From positions 1 through 64,000 of the forward strand of contig CAKSBH010000009.1 of the NCBI GenBank assembly GCA_934438175.1: DNA of 64,000 nt, in the 5' to 3' direction. Both the position numbers and the translations under genes were made by a program. Positions within the stretch are counted from its first letter, which is position 1. Every line of letters begins with the position of its first letter. Positions 16,505-26,356 of the stretch are shown here, piece after piece. The notes beneath the pieces are model-generated. The model was given only the letters and a program-made list of their open reading frames with translations, made no database searches and was not told where the DNA came from. This DNA comes from an uncultured Eubacteriales bacterium. GTDB taxonomy: Bacteria > Bacillota > Clostridia > Oscillospirales > UBA644.

Positions 16505-17632
16505 TCACGTCTGCGGAAGAAGCGCTTCGACTTCCCGGTAGATGAGGTCTAACGTATCGGCACGGAACGCCGACGCCGCCTTTTGTTCCATCCCGGTTTT
16601 CCTGGTCTGATCAAAAACGATTTTCTGAATTTCTTCATACAACCGCGCACCGTCGGTATCCTTTTCTTCCAGGAGAACCGAGGCACCGATGTCGGAGAGC
16701 GTTTTCGCATTATAAAACTGATGATTTTCCGTAACATTCGGAGATGGAATCAGAATGCTTGCCCTGCCGGCTGCCTGCAACTCGGTCACGGTTCCCGCGC
16801 CGGATCGCGCAATCACCAGATCGGCAGCAGCCATCATCTGCGGCATATTGTATACATAAGGCAAAATGTGGATCTTCGGGCAGTGTGCATCTTCGCCGAG
16901 GGCTTCCATGGTAAAGTCATAGCCGCCACCCGCGGCATGATAATGTGTAATCAGTCCGTCACGGACCGACAGCCGCACCATCTCACAGAAGATTTCATTC
17001 AGTTTTTTCGCGCCGAGACTTCCGCCGTAAGACAGCACCATCGTTTCGTCCGGGGCAATCCCCAATGCTTCCCGTGCCTGCGCACGGGTCATGGAACCGA
17101 ATTCACGCTGAACCGGATCGCCAACCAGAACGGTCTGATTCTCCGGCACCTTCAACGGCTTTGCCAGCGGAAAACTCAGAAGAACCCGATCCACCCGCGC
17201 CGCATACAGCTTTGTGGTAACGCCGGCAAAGGCGTTCTGCTCGTGAATCAAAATCCGGACGTGCATCGAAAGAGCCGCGGAAAGAACAGGCGCAGACACA
17301 TATCCCCCGGTTCCGATCATCAGATCCGGACGGAATTCCCGGATCATATGCCTTACTTCGCGCCGCGCGCGGAGAAAACGGGCTCCGGTTTCCAGATTAT
17401 GCAAAAGAGAAGCCGATGTCTTTTTCCGGCTCAGTCCGGAAACCTCAATAAAACGGATCGGGAATCCCGCACGGGGAACCAGTTCCGCTTCCAGATGATT
17501 TTTCGTACCGACAAACAGAAACTCCGTTCCGGGACGGCGGCGGCGGATTTCTTCCGCAATGGCAAGTGCGGGATTGATATGTCCCGAAGTTCCTCCGCAA
17601 GCCACCAGAATACGGGGATTTTTCTTTTCCAT
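16505..17632 (-). CDS. murG: UDP-GlcNAc:undecaprenyl-pyrophosphoryl-MurNAc-pentapeptide transferase MurG
   Basis: MurG makes lipid II from lipid I on the inner face of the membrane. The N-terminal GGTSGHINPALAIAEE loop, GTGGYVSAPVL, the central SYGGSLGAKKLNE and the C-terminal RSGAGTVTELQAAG and PSPNVTENHQ motifs are all present; length 375 is normal. The ATG at 17632 is used here. A GTG at 17644 with GGAG upstream, overlapping the ftsW stop, is an alternative adding four residues. The gene follows ftsW without a gap. Confidence 0.95.
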   Translation of the reverse strand: MEKKNPRILVACGGTSGHINPALAIAEEIRRRRPGTEFLFVGTKNHLEAELVPRAGFPIRFIEVSGLSRKKTSASLLHNLETGARFLRARREVRHMIREFRPDLMIGTGGYVSAPVLSAALSMHVRILIHEQNAFAGVTTKLYAARVDRVLLSFPLAKPLKVPENQTVLVGDPVQREFGSMTRAQAREALGIAPDETMVLSYGGSLGAKKLNEIFCEMVRLSVRDGLITHYHAAGGGYDFTMEALGEDAHCPKIHILPYVYNMPQMMAAADLVIARSGAGTVTELQAAGRASILIPSPNVTENHQFYNAKTLSDIGASVLLEEKDTDGARLYEEIQKIVFDQTRKTGMEQKAASAFRADTLDLIYREVEALLPQT

Positions 17633-17636
17633 ATGC

Positions 17637-18800
17637 TTACTCACTCCCCTTCTCCATTCCGGAATAGCGGGAAATCTGCAAGACAATTCCCATTTCACAA
17701 AGCAAGACCAGAAGCGATGTTCCCCCGTAACTGAAAAACGGAAGTGAAATTCCGGTAACGGGAACCGTGTTGGTCACGACCGCCAGATTCAGAATGACCT
17801 GCACGGCAATTCGCGTGATGATGCCGATCACCACAAGTGAACTGAACGCATCCGGAGCATGAATGGCAATTTCAATACCGCGCCAGATGAGAAACGCAAA
17901 CAGCGCAAGCACAAAAAGAACACCGATAAAGCCGAGTTCTTCGCTGACAATGGAAAAGATGAAATCGTTCTGCGGCTCGGACATATAAAGATACTTCTGC
18001 CGGCTTTTTCCGTAACCGAGCCCGAACATTCCGCCGGAGCCAATGGTAATCAGGGATTGCAAAATCTGCCACCCGTCTCCGAAGGCATCCGACTCCGGAT
18101 TGAGCCACGTCGTAACTCTCTTGATCATATAGCCGGTTACCGACAAAACGCCGCCGGCACCGAGAGCGCCCGCCAACGCAACCAAAAGCGTCTGAATCGG
18201 TTTGGATCCGCCGCAAAGCATCATCACAATGCCGATGGAAGCGACCAGAATGGCACCGGAAAGATGCGTCTCAAACAGAATGGCAAGCATCGGCAGCCCG
18301 AAAATAACGGCAGGCCGGACAATGCCGCCGGAGAAGGTCTTCATCTTTTTCTGATTTCTTGCCATGTAATCCGCCAAAGCAATAATGACACCGATTTTGG
18401 CAAACTCCGACGGCTGGAACTGGATGCCTCCGATATAAAGCCAACGATGCTCCGTATCGTTTGTCGGAATCAGGTAGACCAGAATCAGAAGAACCATACA
18501 TCCGAGATAAAACGGAATGATCCATTTGCGATAGAAGTTATACGGAATAAAGGAAATGACAAGCATGGCAATCAGTCCGACGGCAGCAAACAGGGCCTGC
18601 CGTCGGATATAGAAGTAACTGTCCCCTTTTTTGAGAAACGCCCCCGCAAAGCCAGCGGAATACAGCATCAGCAAGCCCACGGCGAGCAACAGCAGAATGC
18701 CCACAAAAAACGGAATGTCAAACGACGGAAGATGCAGCCGCTTCCGCAAACTCCCACGGGGTGGGGTTTCGGCAGGAACAGATACGGTCGGATTGTCCAT
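17637..18800 (-). CDS. ftsW: SEDS-family peptidoglycan glycosyltransferase FtsW
   Basis: The 387-residue, about ten-helix membrane protein polymerises lipid II at the septum together with the class B penicillin-binding protein. Family marks are HRWLYIGGIQFQPSEFAK, the loop with EPQNDFIFSIVSEELGF (the conserved acidic catalytic region), and the C-terminal PFFSYGGTSLLVLL. A cytoplasmic N-terminus of about 28 residues precedes the first helix. It lies directly after mraY; murD, normally between them, is absent. Confidence 0.94.
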   Translation of the reverse strand: MDNPTVSVPAETPPRGSLRKRLHLPSFDIPFFVGILLLLAVGLLMLYSAGFAGAFLKKGDSYFYIRRQALFAAVGLIAMLVISFIPYNFYRKWIIPFYLGCMVLLILVYLIPTNDTEHRWLYIGGIQFQPSEFAKIGVIIALADYMARNQKKMKTFSGGIVRPAVIFGLPMLAILFETHLSGAILVASIGIVMMLCGGSKPIQTLLVALAGALGAGGVLSVTGYMIKRVTTWLNPESDAFGDGWQILQSLITIGSGGMFGLGYGKSRQKYLYMSEPQNDFIFSIVSEELGFIGVLFVLALFAFLIWRGIEIAIHAPDAFSSLVVIGIITRIAVQVILNLAVVTNTVPVTGISLPFFSYGGTSLLVLLCEMGIVLQISRYSGMEKGSE

Positions 18801-18824
18801 AATTTTTCCTCTTAAATCTCTATG

Positions 18825-19850
18825 TTATAATACAAGCCAAAGACCTCCGGCAACGCACAGAACAAGCGTAACCAAACTGAAAAGCAAAACAATTTTGACC
18901 TCACTGTATCCGCTGAGCTCAAAATGATGATGAATCGGCGTCATCTTGAACAGACGTTTTCCGTGCGTCAATTTGAAATAGCTCACCTGAATCATAACAG
19001 AAAGTGCCTCGGCCAGATAAACAAAACCAACCACAATCAGCATCAACGGCATATCCAACTCAAACGCCATGGTAACGACCATACCGCCGAGAAACATCGA
19101 ACCGGTATCTCCCATAAACACCTTTGCGGGATGCCAGTTGAACACCAGAAATCCGCAGATTCCTCCGGCAAGAGCCGAGGCGGCGACGGAAAGCTCCTTC
19201 AACGGCTGCGCCGCAACCAGAGCCGCAAACGAGTAGAACACCATAACCGGAAGCGTCACCGTTCCGCAAAGGCCGTCCACCCCATCCGTCAGATTCACGG
19301 CATTGGTGAAACCGACAATCATAAATAAGGCCAGCACATAGTAAAAGAAGCCGAGTTCCAGACGCACATCGGTAAACGGAATGCGCATTGAGGTATCGTT
19401 TCCGGTCCGGAGAGCCAGCGTAAACAGATAAACCGCACCAATCAGAATCTGAATCAACAGTTTCTGAGAAGCCGTCAATCCGAGATTTCGTTTCTTGGTT
19501 GCTTTGATGAAATCATCGGCAAAGCCGAGCAGCGCAAACAGAAACGAAACGATCAGGCCGGTCATCACGCCCGTCGGCAAAACAGTTCCGGAAGAAGACA
19601 CTTCCCCCGTTTTATAGAATCCGAAGCCGAAAATCAGATAGACCACCAGTGTAGAGCCCATAAACAGAAATCCGCCCATAAGCGGCGTTCCCTGCTTGGA
19701 TGCATGCCAGGACGGCCCGTATTCCGTCAGAATCGTTTGTCCGAAATGCCACTTTTTCAACAGAGGAATCAGCAAAAATCCCAGTGCCGTTGAAAGTACA
19801 AAGGAGATCGCGGCATAAACCAGCGTCATCCAGGTATCGGTTGTGAACAT
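18825..19850 (-). CDS. mraY: Phospho-MurNAc-pentapeptide transferase MraY
   Basis: MraY attaches phospho-MurNAc-pentapeptide to undecaprenyl phosphate to form lipid I. The 341-residue, ten-helix protein shows FADDFIKATKKRN (catalytic Asp pair), NLTDGVDGL, FMGDTGSMFLGG and MTPIHHHFEL, all diagnostic. The ATG at 19850 follows the murF stop by 10 bases with GAGGAATGG upstream. Confidence 0.96.
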   Translation of the reverse strand: MFTTDTWMTLVYAAISFVLSTALGFLLIPLLKKWHFGQTILTEYGPSWHASKQGTPLMGGFLFMGSTLVVYLIFGFGFYKTGEVSSSGTVLPTGVMTGLIVSFLFALLGFADDFIKATKKRNLGLTASQKLLIQILIGAVYLFTLALRTGNDTSMRIPFTDVRLELGFFYYVLALFMIVGFTNAVNLTDGVDGLCGTVTLPVMVFYSFAALVAAQPLKELSVAASALAGGICGFLVFNWHPAKVFMGDTGSMFLGGMVVTMAFELDMPLMLIVVGFVYLAEALSVMIQVSYFKLTHGKRLFKMTPIHHHFELSGYSEVKIVLLFSLVTLVLCVAGGLWLVL

Positions 19851-19860
19851 GTTCCATTCC

Positions 19861-21210
19861 TCATTCCTTTTCCAAAAACTTCTCAATCACCTTTTCGCCG
19901 TGCATGCCACGGCTTGCCTTGACCAAAACAACATCTCCCGCCCGGGCAATTGCTTTCAGCTTCCGACCCGCTTCCTCCGAATTTGCGCAGAGAATCATTT
20001 TGTCCGCATCGGCGCCGGCACGAACGGCACCGGAGCTGTAACAGGCATTGTGATTGCCGAAAAAGATCAGCACATCCATTCCTGCGGCTTTTGCACCGAT
20101 CTGTCGGTGCATCTCATCAGACAATGCGCCGAGCTCCAGCATATCCCCCAGAACCGAAATGTGACGTCCCGGCTTGGAAGCCAACAGAGCAAGGGCCGCT
20201 GTCATGGATTCCGGGCCGGCGTTGTAACAGTCTTCAATCAGACAAACACCGTTTTTTTCGTATTGCTGCCCACGCATCGGCGCCTGCCGGAAATGGGTCA
20301 GCCCTTCCGCAATCTTCTCCGGAGGAATTTTCTGAATAAGCCCGACACAGACCGCAGCCATTGCGTTCATGACGTTATGCTTTCCCTCACACGGAAGCGT
20401 AATGCGGATTCTTCCGTCCGGCGTCACCGCCGTAAACGAAGTGGATCCAGCCGAACCCTGCACATCCTCAGCACGCACGGTACATGCTTCGGAATACCCG
20501 AACGTCACGGTACGGAAACGGTTGAGCGTCTCCGATTCAGCGGCAAGATACGGGTCATCTCCATTGTATACGACCGTGCCGTTTTTATCAAGTCCTTCCA
20601 GGATCTCCAATTTGGCACGACAGATGTTCTCCCGGGAACCAAGATGCTCCAGATGAGATACACCGATACAGGTAATGACCGCCACATCTGGTAAGGCAAT
20701 ATGCGTCAAAACGGAAATTTCGCCCCGCGCGGACATTCCCATTTCCACAACCAGTGCCTCGTCCTCCTCTGTCATACCGAGAATGGTACGAGGAACGCCG
20801 GTTTCGCTGTTGAGGTTTCCGGGAGTTTTATGCGTACGGTATTTCTCATTCAGAACCGCATAGATGCATTCCTTGGTGGAGGTTTTTCCGACGCTCCCGG
20901 TTACGGCGACCACAAACGGATGTTTCCGGATTCGGAATTCCGTTGCAAACTGCTGCAGGGATTTGACGGAATCTTCCACCAACAGATACGGAAGTTCTGT
21001 GTTGGTCTCTCTTTCGCACAGAATGCCGACGGCGCCGGCAGATGCCGCATTCTCTGCGTAATCGTGTCCGTCGACGCGTTCCCCTTTCAGACAAACGAAC
21101 AGGTCGCCGGGACGTACTTTCCGGGAATCAATTTCCACATTTGTAAAAACACAGTCGCCATGCAGTTCTCCGCCGCATACAGCAGCAAAATCCGACAGAC
21201 GCAGTTCCAT
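19861..21210 (-). CDS. murF: UDP-MurNAc-tripeptide:D-Ala-D-Ala ligase MurF
   Basis: MurF completes the cytoplasmic pentapeptide precursor by ATP-dependent addition of D-Ala-D-Ala. The 449-residue protein has VTGSVGKTSTKE (P-loop, near 105), GNLNSETGVP, the central EGKHNVMNAMAA and EDCYNAGPESM motif, and GDMLELG. The ATG at 21210 has AAGGGGA upstream. It follows murE with a 20-base gap in the dcw operon. Confidence 0.96.
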   Translation of the reverse strand: MELRLSDFAAVCGGELHGDCVFTNVEIDSRKVRPGDLFVCLKGERVDGHDYAENAASAGAVGILCERETNTELPYLLVEDSVKSLQQFATEFRIRKHPFVVAVTGSVGKTSTKECIYAVLNEKYRTHKTPGNLNSETGVPRTILGMTEEDEALVVEMGMSARGEISVLTHIALPDVAVITCIGVSHLEHLGSRENICRAKLEILEGLDKNGTVVYNGDDPYLAAESETLNRFRTVTFGYSEACTVRAEDVQGSAGSTSFTAVTPDGRIRITLPCEGKHNVMNAMAAVCVGLIQKIPPEKIAEGLTHFRQAPMRGQQYEKNGVCLIEDCYNAGPESMTAALALLASKPGRHISVLGDMLELGALSDEMHRQIGAKAAGMDVLIFFGNHNACYSSGAVRAGADADKMILCANSEEAGRKLKAIARAGDVVLVKASRGMHGEKVIEKFLEKE

Positions 21211-21230
21211 GGCTGAATTTCCCCTTTTCT

Positions 21231-22667
21231 TTATTTTTCTTCATTCAGAATTTCACGCAGAACGGCACGCTCGTCAAACGCAGATTCCCCACTGGCAAAA
21301 GTTTGCTTGGTCTCGTGCCCTTTTCCGGCAAGGATCACCGCATCCCCTGCTTCCGCACAGGAAAGTGCATAACGGATGGCCTCTCTGCGATCCGTCACCA
21401 CCGAGCAGCGTGCCGGATTCCGGATATCCGAAAGAATATCCCGGATGATTCTGTCCGGATTCTCGGAGCGTGGATTGTCGTTGGTGATGATGCAAAGATC
21501 CGCCAGCTCTGAGGCAATTGCCCCCATCTTCGGACGTTTTTCTCCGTCCCGCTCCCCGCCGCAGCCGAAAACAAGAAGAATCCTCCGGTAGCCCATCTCA
21601 CGAACCGATATCAGTAGATTGCGCAGTGCCTCCGGCGTATGGGCAAAATCAATATACACATCAAACGGCGTTTCCAGATTCAGCTTTTCAAGCCGTCCGC
21701 AAACGCCGGGAAACGATGCCAGAACGCTTTCGTTTATGGAGTCCGGACACAGAAGATCGACAACCGACAGAGCCGCCAATGCGTTTTCCACGTTGTACAG
21801 CCCGGGCATCGGCAGATAGATTCTTGTTTTCCGGTTCCGCCGACAAAATGTAAACCGGGAACCGTTCCGGTCGCTCTCCACATCAGTCGCATAAAAATCC
21901 GCATCGTGTCCAACCGAAAAATAACACACGTTATCCATTTTACGGAACCGCCGGGCAAAAGGGCTGTCGGAGGAAACCAACAGATTCCGGCTTTGCAGCG
22001 CCAGCCGTTCCTTGGCACGGAGATATGCCTCAGACGTTCCGTGATAATCCAGATGATCCTCGGAAAAGTTGGTAAAAACCCCCACCTCAAACGAAATCCC
22101 ATCCGTTCGGCGCTGGTCCAATCCCTGCGAAGATACTTCCATCACGGAATATTCACACCCTCCGCAGACAAAGCGGGAAAGAACACTCTGCAGTGCCTTC
22201 GGCTCCGGTGTTGTATAGGAAGTATGGATTTTCTCCGTTCCGCAAACGCTTCCCAAAGTTCCCACAATGCCAACATTTTTACCGAGCGTTGACAGGATAT
22301 GTCCGGTCATATAGGAAGTCGTTGTCTTTCCGTTTGTTCCGGTAATCCCGATCATTCGCAATTTTTCTGACGGATTGGAAAACAGATTGCCCGACATAAC
22401 AGCCAAAGCATGACGGGAATCCGTAACCACAACAACCGAAATCTCAAGGTAATAGCAATAAGAAGGATCTTCGCAGACGATGCAGGAAGCACCGCGCTCC
22501 ACCGCCTCATCAATCAGCCGATGACTGTCAACTCTTCGTCCCCGGACAGCGACAAACGCCGTATTTTCAAACACATCCTCCGGACGGGTACAGATATCAT
22601 AGATTTCCGCACCGGGACTTATCTTCCCGCTGTAGACCAACCCTTCCAGCAAACGATCCAGCCGCAT
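21231..22667 (-). CDS. murE: UDP-MurNAc-dipeptide:meso-diaminopimelate ligase MurE
   Basis: MurE adds the third residue of the stem peptide. The P-loop GTNGKTTTSYM, the TTPEP loop, SSQGLDQRR and HTPEAL are present. The DNPRSE motif near residue 395 matches the meso-diaminopimelate-specific class rather than the lysine class, so the peptidoglycan is predicted to be of DAP type. The start at 22667 is fixed by CGGAGGTG 5 bases upstream; a longer frame runs into the upstream penicillin-binding protein gene. Product length is 478 residues. Confidence 0.95.
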   Translation of the reverse strand: MRLDRLLEGLVYSGKISPGAEIYDICTRPEDVFENTAFVAVRGRRVDSHRLIDEAVERGASCIVCEDPSYCYYLEISVVVVTDSRHALAVMSGNLFSNPSEKLRMIGITGTNGKTTTSYMTGHILSTLGKNVGIVGTLGSVCGTEKIHTSYTTPEPKALQSVLSRFVCGGCEYSVMEVSSQGLDQRRTDGISFEVGVFTNFSEDHLDYHGTSEAYLRAKERLALQSRNLLVSSDSPFARRFRKMDNVCYFSVGHDADFYATDVESDRNGSRFTFCRRNRKTRIYLPMPGLYNVENALAALSVVDLLCPDSINESVLASFPGVCGRLEKLNLETPFDVYIDFAHTPEALRNLLISVREMGYRRILLVFGCGGERDGEKRPKMGAIASELADLCIITNDNPRSENPDRIIRDILSDIRNPARCSVVTDRREAIRYALSCAEAGDAVILAGKGHETKQTFASGESAFDERAVLREILNEEK

Positions 22668-22719
22668 AAAACACCTCCGAAAGTTTATCGGTGTTTCAAC
22701 GTCCTGGTTGTTTTTCTTC

Positions 22720-24930
22720 CTACCTTTCGGCAAAGGTGACGGTAATAACCGTCATTTTATTGACTTCCGTTCCCGCCTGCACGCTTTGAGAGACCGCAAC
22801 CATATTGGAATAATTCAATCCGGTTCCCCCGCCCTCAATACGGATGTTCAGGCCGCAGTTCACCAATGCAAGGTTGCATTCCGCCGCCGTTTTGCCGACA
22901 ACGTTCGGAACCGTGGTCTTCATGCTTTCCTGATAATTTTCCTCGGTAAAGAGAAGCACTTCGCTTCCCTCGGGAACTTCTTCATTTTTCGCCGGAAGCT
23001 GATACACCACCGAAGTTCCGTTTCCGACCACGGTAGCATGAAGATTCTTCTTTGCCAGATCCGACGTGGCTTTTTCCACATCCTGCTTCACCACACTCGG
23101 AACGCGGACATTTTTCTGCGTCTGCCCGTTGCCGTAATCCGGCTCGACGCCGAGAATCTGCAACGTTTCTCCCATAATATCGCGACCCAGAGGCGCGGCG
23201 ATGTAAGAACCGTACTGAATGTCGGAAACCGGCTCATCCACAACGACCAGAACACATACCTGCGGATCGTCCACCGGAGCAAAGCATACAAACGAAGCGA
23301 TCTTTTTGACATAGGTCGTATCGCCGATCTGTGAATTCAGTTTCTGCGACGTTCCGGTCTTACCGGCAATCCGATAGCCGGCAAGATAACCGGTTTTTCC
23401 TTTGACAACCGCATTTTCGAGATATTCCCGCATGATAATGGCGGTTTCTTCCGAGATGGTCTTGCGCAGAACGGTCGGCTCATTGGAAAGCACAACATTT
23501 CCGTTATTGTCTACAATTTCTTTTACAATGTAGGGCTGCATATATTTTCCGCCGTTTGCAACCGAACTGACGCCGGCAATCAGTTGCATCGCCGTATGAC
23601 CGGAAAGCTGACCGAACGATGCCTCCGCAAGGTCCAGATCCGTCATGGTCCCGTATGCCTTATTCACGCCGTTTTCCTCGCCGGGAAGCCCGACGCCGGT
23701 TTTCGTACGCAGCCCGAACAAGGTGATATAATCGTACATTTTATACTGTCCGATGCGGGCTCCGAGTGTCATAAACACCGGGTTGCAGGAATTGGCAAGA
23801 GCATCCTTGAAAGTTTCCGTGCCGTGACCGGTCCGTTTATGGCAATGAACCGTAATTCCGCTTACGACCAAAGAACCACAGCAGTTGAAGGTCTCGTTCA
23901 GACTGACCAATCCCTCCTCCAGTGCCATACATCCGGTAAAAATCTTGAACGTGGAACCGAGGAAGTAGTTTTCCGAAACAACACGGTTTTTCCGAAGAAG
24001 TCCCAACATGGAATTATACTGCTTCACATATTCGTCCCGATCCCGGATGGAAGCCAGATTCCGCAGTGTGATTTCATCGGTGATTTCAAACGGCGTATTC
24101 GGGTCATAATCCGGTTTGGAGGTCATACCGAGAATTTCTCCGGTCTTCACATCCATGACCGCAGCCCAGACACCCTCCTGCACGTTGTATTCCACACGGG
24201 CATTCGCAATGTACTTTTCCAGAATTGCCTGAATTTCCATATCCACGGTCAAAACAACCGTCGAACCGTCCGACGGCTCAATCATTTTCTCATACTCAAA
24301 CGGCATGGATGTACCAAGGGAGGTCTTGACCGCAATCAACTTTCCGTTTGACCCCTTCAGATAAGAATCGTACATACTTTCGATTCCGGCAAGTCCCTGA
24401 CTGTCCGCACCGACAAATCCAAGCACCGTTGACAGCATGTTTCCGTTGGGATAGTATCTCTTGGTATCCTCGGCAACAGTGAGTACCTCGCTGTACTTCT
24501 TATCACTCCGGATAAACGCCGTAACACGGTCTGCCACATCTTTTTCGATGCGGCGCTTGGCTTCCACATACTGGAGATTTTTCTTCGTCATCGCATAAAC
24601 ACTGTCATAATCCATGTCCAGAATTTCAGACAGGTTTTTGGCGATTTCCTCCCGTGTTTCATCGGCTTTGATGACCGCGGGAGCCATTACGACCTTGTAT
24701 GCGGTTGCGCTGACCGCAAGAATGTTTCCGTTACGGTCGGTAATGGAACCGCGACGGGCTTCGATCACAATATCACGGGTCTGCTGCGCAATGGCTTTCT
24801 GCTCGTACAGATCGTGTTTGATGATCATAATGCGAAAAAACTGAAGCACGAGCACTCCCAGAAGAAGCATTGCCGTGATCCTCAGTTTTCGATATGTTTT
24901 TATACTTTTTTCATTGGGTCTGAATGCCAT
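22720..24930 (-). CDS. ftsI: Class B penicillin-binding protein (FtsI/SpoVD-like) with PASTA domains
   Basis: This 736-residue transpeptidase cross-links peptidoglycan, working with FtsW. There is an N-terminal membrane helix (about 18-36), a dimerisation domain beginning RRGSITDRNGNILA, and a transpeptidase domain with SxxK at Ser326-Lys329, SCN at 381-383 and KTGTS at 524-528. Two C-terminal PASTA domains follow (about 597-660 and 668-734; VPSVVKQDVEKA and VPNVVGKTAAE). The residues before the active serine read FLG instead of the common EPG. PASTA-bearing class B proteins in this position include both vegetative PBP2 and sporulation SpoVD; only one copy is present here, so it cannot be assigned to either. 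Confidence 0.92.
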   Translation of the reverse strand: MAFRPNEKSIKTYRKLRITAMLLLGVLVLQFFRIMIIKHDLYEQKAIAQQTRDIVIEARRGSITDRNGNILAVSATAYKVVMAPAVIKADETREEIAKNLSEILDMDYDSVYAMTKKNLQYVEAKRRIEKDVADRVTAFIRSDKKYSEVLTVAEDTKRYYPNGNMLSTVLGFVGADSQGLAGIESMYDSYLKGSNGKLIAVKTSLGTSMPFEYEKMIEPSDGSTVVLTVDMEIQAILEKYIANARVEYNVQEGVWAAVMDVKTGEILGMTSKPDYDPNTPFEITDEITLRNLASIRDRDEYVKQYNSMLGLLRKNRVVSENYFLGSTFKIFTGCMALEEGLVSLNETFNCCGSLVVSGITVHCHKRTGHGTETFKDALANSCNPVFMTLGARIGQYKMYDYITLFGLRTKTGVGLPGEENGVNKAYGTMTDLDLAEASFGQLSGHTAMQLIAGVSSVANGGKYMQPYIVKEIVDNNGNVVLSNEPTVLRKTISEETAIIMREYLENAVVKGKTGYLAGYRIAGKTGTSQKLNSQIGDTTYVKKIASFVCFAPVDDPQVCVLVVVDEPVSDIQYGSYIAAPLGRDIMGETLQILGVEPDYGNGQTQKNVRVPSVVKQDVEKATSDLAKKNLHATVVGNGTSVVYQLPAKNEEVPEGSEVLLFTEENYQESMKTTVPNVVGKTAAECNLALVNCGLNIRIEGGGTGLNYSNMVAVSQSVQAGTEVNKMTVITVTFAER

Positions 24931-24977
24931 CCGAACACCTTCTTCCTCGGGTCATTCCAGAAAAAATTATGTTCTGC

Positions 24978-25403
24978 TCAACGGAAATATTCCAGAATAA
25001 CCGAGAATGCCTTCGCCAGATCTTCCGCAAACGTTCCTTCACGGTCATCTCCTCCCGGGACAACCTCCACCGTATTGGTCACATCGCGATCGATGTACTC
25101 AATCTGATACCGGTTAATCTTCTTCATCGAAAGATTGTCCTTGGCGTACCGTTCCACATTCAGATAGTTGATTCTGCGCTGATATTCAATCATCAACCGG
25201 TCGCTTTCGTTGTTTACTTCCCGCAACTGGGAAGCAAGAACCTCGCCCTCATAATTTTTTTCATAACTGCGGATGTAGCAGTTCACCGAAACAACAGCGA
25301 CCGCAACAATCACCAGAATCAAAATCAAGGACAAAAAATCAAACGATGCCTTTTGAGCGGTTTTTTTTGTGTTTTCTCTTGCATTTTCTTTTGAAACGGT
25401 CAT
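24978..25403 (-). CDS. ftsL: FtsL-like division protein
   Basis: The 141-residue protein has a cytoplasmic N-terminus, one membrane helix (FLSLILILVIVAVAVVSVNCY, about 23-43) and an extracytoplasmic coiled coil (about 50-85), ending in the YAKDNLSMKKIN region typical of FtsL/DivIC. It is assigned by this layout and its place between rsmH and the penicillin-binding protein. The tail after residue 100 is acidic and atypical. The ATG at 25403 is chosen over an adjacent GTG; both share AAGGAAGG. Confidence 0.82.
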   Translation of the reverse strand: MTVSKENARENTKKTAQKASFDFLSLILILVIVAVAVVSVNCYIRSYEKNYEGEVLASQLREVNNESDRLMIEYQRRINYLNVERYAKDNLSMKKINRYQIEYIDRDVTNTVEVVPGGDDREGTFAEDLAKAFSVILEYFR

Positions 25404-25421
25404 CACAGATTTCCTTCCTTT

Positions 25422-26354
25422 TTATTTTTTTACAAAGATGCGGAGCCGCGCACTGCGCGCCCGCGGGTTCTCTTCAATTTCCCGTGCCGACGGTTCAACC
25501 GGCTTCAACGCTTTGCCCTGCGGGGTTTTTCCGCAGACACATACCGGAAAATCCGGCGGACAGGTACAGGGATTTTCCAGCCCGGCAAACGCCCGTTTCA
25601 CCAAACGATCCTCCAAAGAATGAAACGTAATGACGGCAATTCTCCCCTGCGGGGCAAGATATTCCGGAATCGTTTCCAAAAGTCGGCTCACTTCGCCGAG
25701 TTCGTCGTTTACCTCAATACGGATTGCCTGAAACACACGCTTGGCAGGATGCTGCTTTTCCCGCAACGCCTGCGGCGGCATGGCATGCCGGATCAATTCC
25801 GTCAGTTCCGATGTGGTTGAAATTTCTTTTTTGCTTCGCGCAACGCCGATTGCCCTTGCGATTTTTGCGGCATACCGTTCTTCGCCGTATTCCGTAAAGA
25901 TCTTTGTCAGCTTTTCGACCGGATAGCCGTTTACCACATCTTTTGCCGTCAGTGCTGCCGATGGATCCATCCGCATGTCCAGCTCGCCGGATGCCATATA
26001 CGAAAAACCGCGCTCCGGTGTATCCAACTGATAAGAAGACACCCCGAGATCCAGCAGCAATCCGTTCAGCAAAATCCCCTGCTCCTTCAGATACTGCGGA
26101 AGAGAAGCGAAATCCGTATGTAAAAGCGTAACTTCACAGGAAAGATCGGACAGCCGCTCCCGGCAGACACGGATGGCATCCGGATCCCGATCCACACTGA
26201 TCAGGTGACCTTTTGCGGAAAGACACTCGCCGATGCGGTGTGAATGACCGCCGCCGCCCGCCGTACCGTCCGCATAGATCCCATCCGGCTGAATCCGCAG
26301 ACCTTCCATGCATTCTTCCAGCAGAACAGGGATATGTGAAAATTCATGTTCCAT
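25422..26354 (-). CDS. rsmH: 16S rRNA (cytosine-1402-N4)-methyltransferase RsmH
   Basis: RsmH (MraW) uses S-adenosylmethionine to methylate C1402 in the ribosomal decoding centre. The 310-residue protein has HIPVLLEECMEGL, the SAM site DGTAGGGGHS, DLGVSSYQLD, RGFSY and VITFHSLEDRLVK. It starts 2 bases after the mraZ stop, so translation is probably coupled. Its position second in the cluster is the usual one. Confidence 0.96.
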   Translation of the reverse strand: MEHEFSHIPVLLEECMEGLRIQPDGIYADGTAGGGGHSHRIGECLSAKGHLISVDRDPDAIRVCRERLSDLSCEVTLLHTDFASLPQYLKEQGILLNGLLLDLGVSSYQLDTPERGFSYMASGELDMRMDPSAALTAKDVVNGYPVEKLTKIFTEYGEERYAAKIARAIGVARSKKEISTTSELTELIRHAMPPQALREKQHPAKRVFQAIRIEVNDELGEVSRLLETIPEYLAPQGRIAVITFHSLEDRLVKRAFAGLENPCTCPPDFPVCVCGKTPQGKALKPVEPSAREIEENPRARSARLRIFVKK

Positions 26355-26356
26355 TG

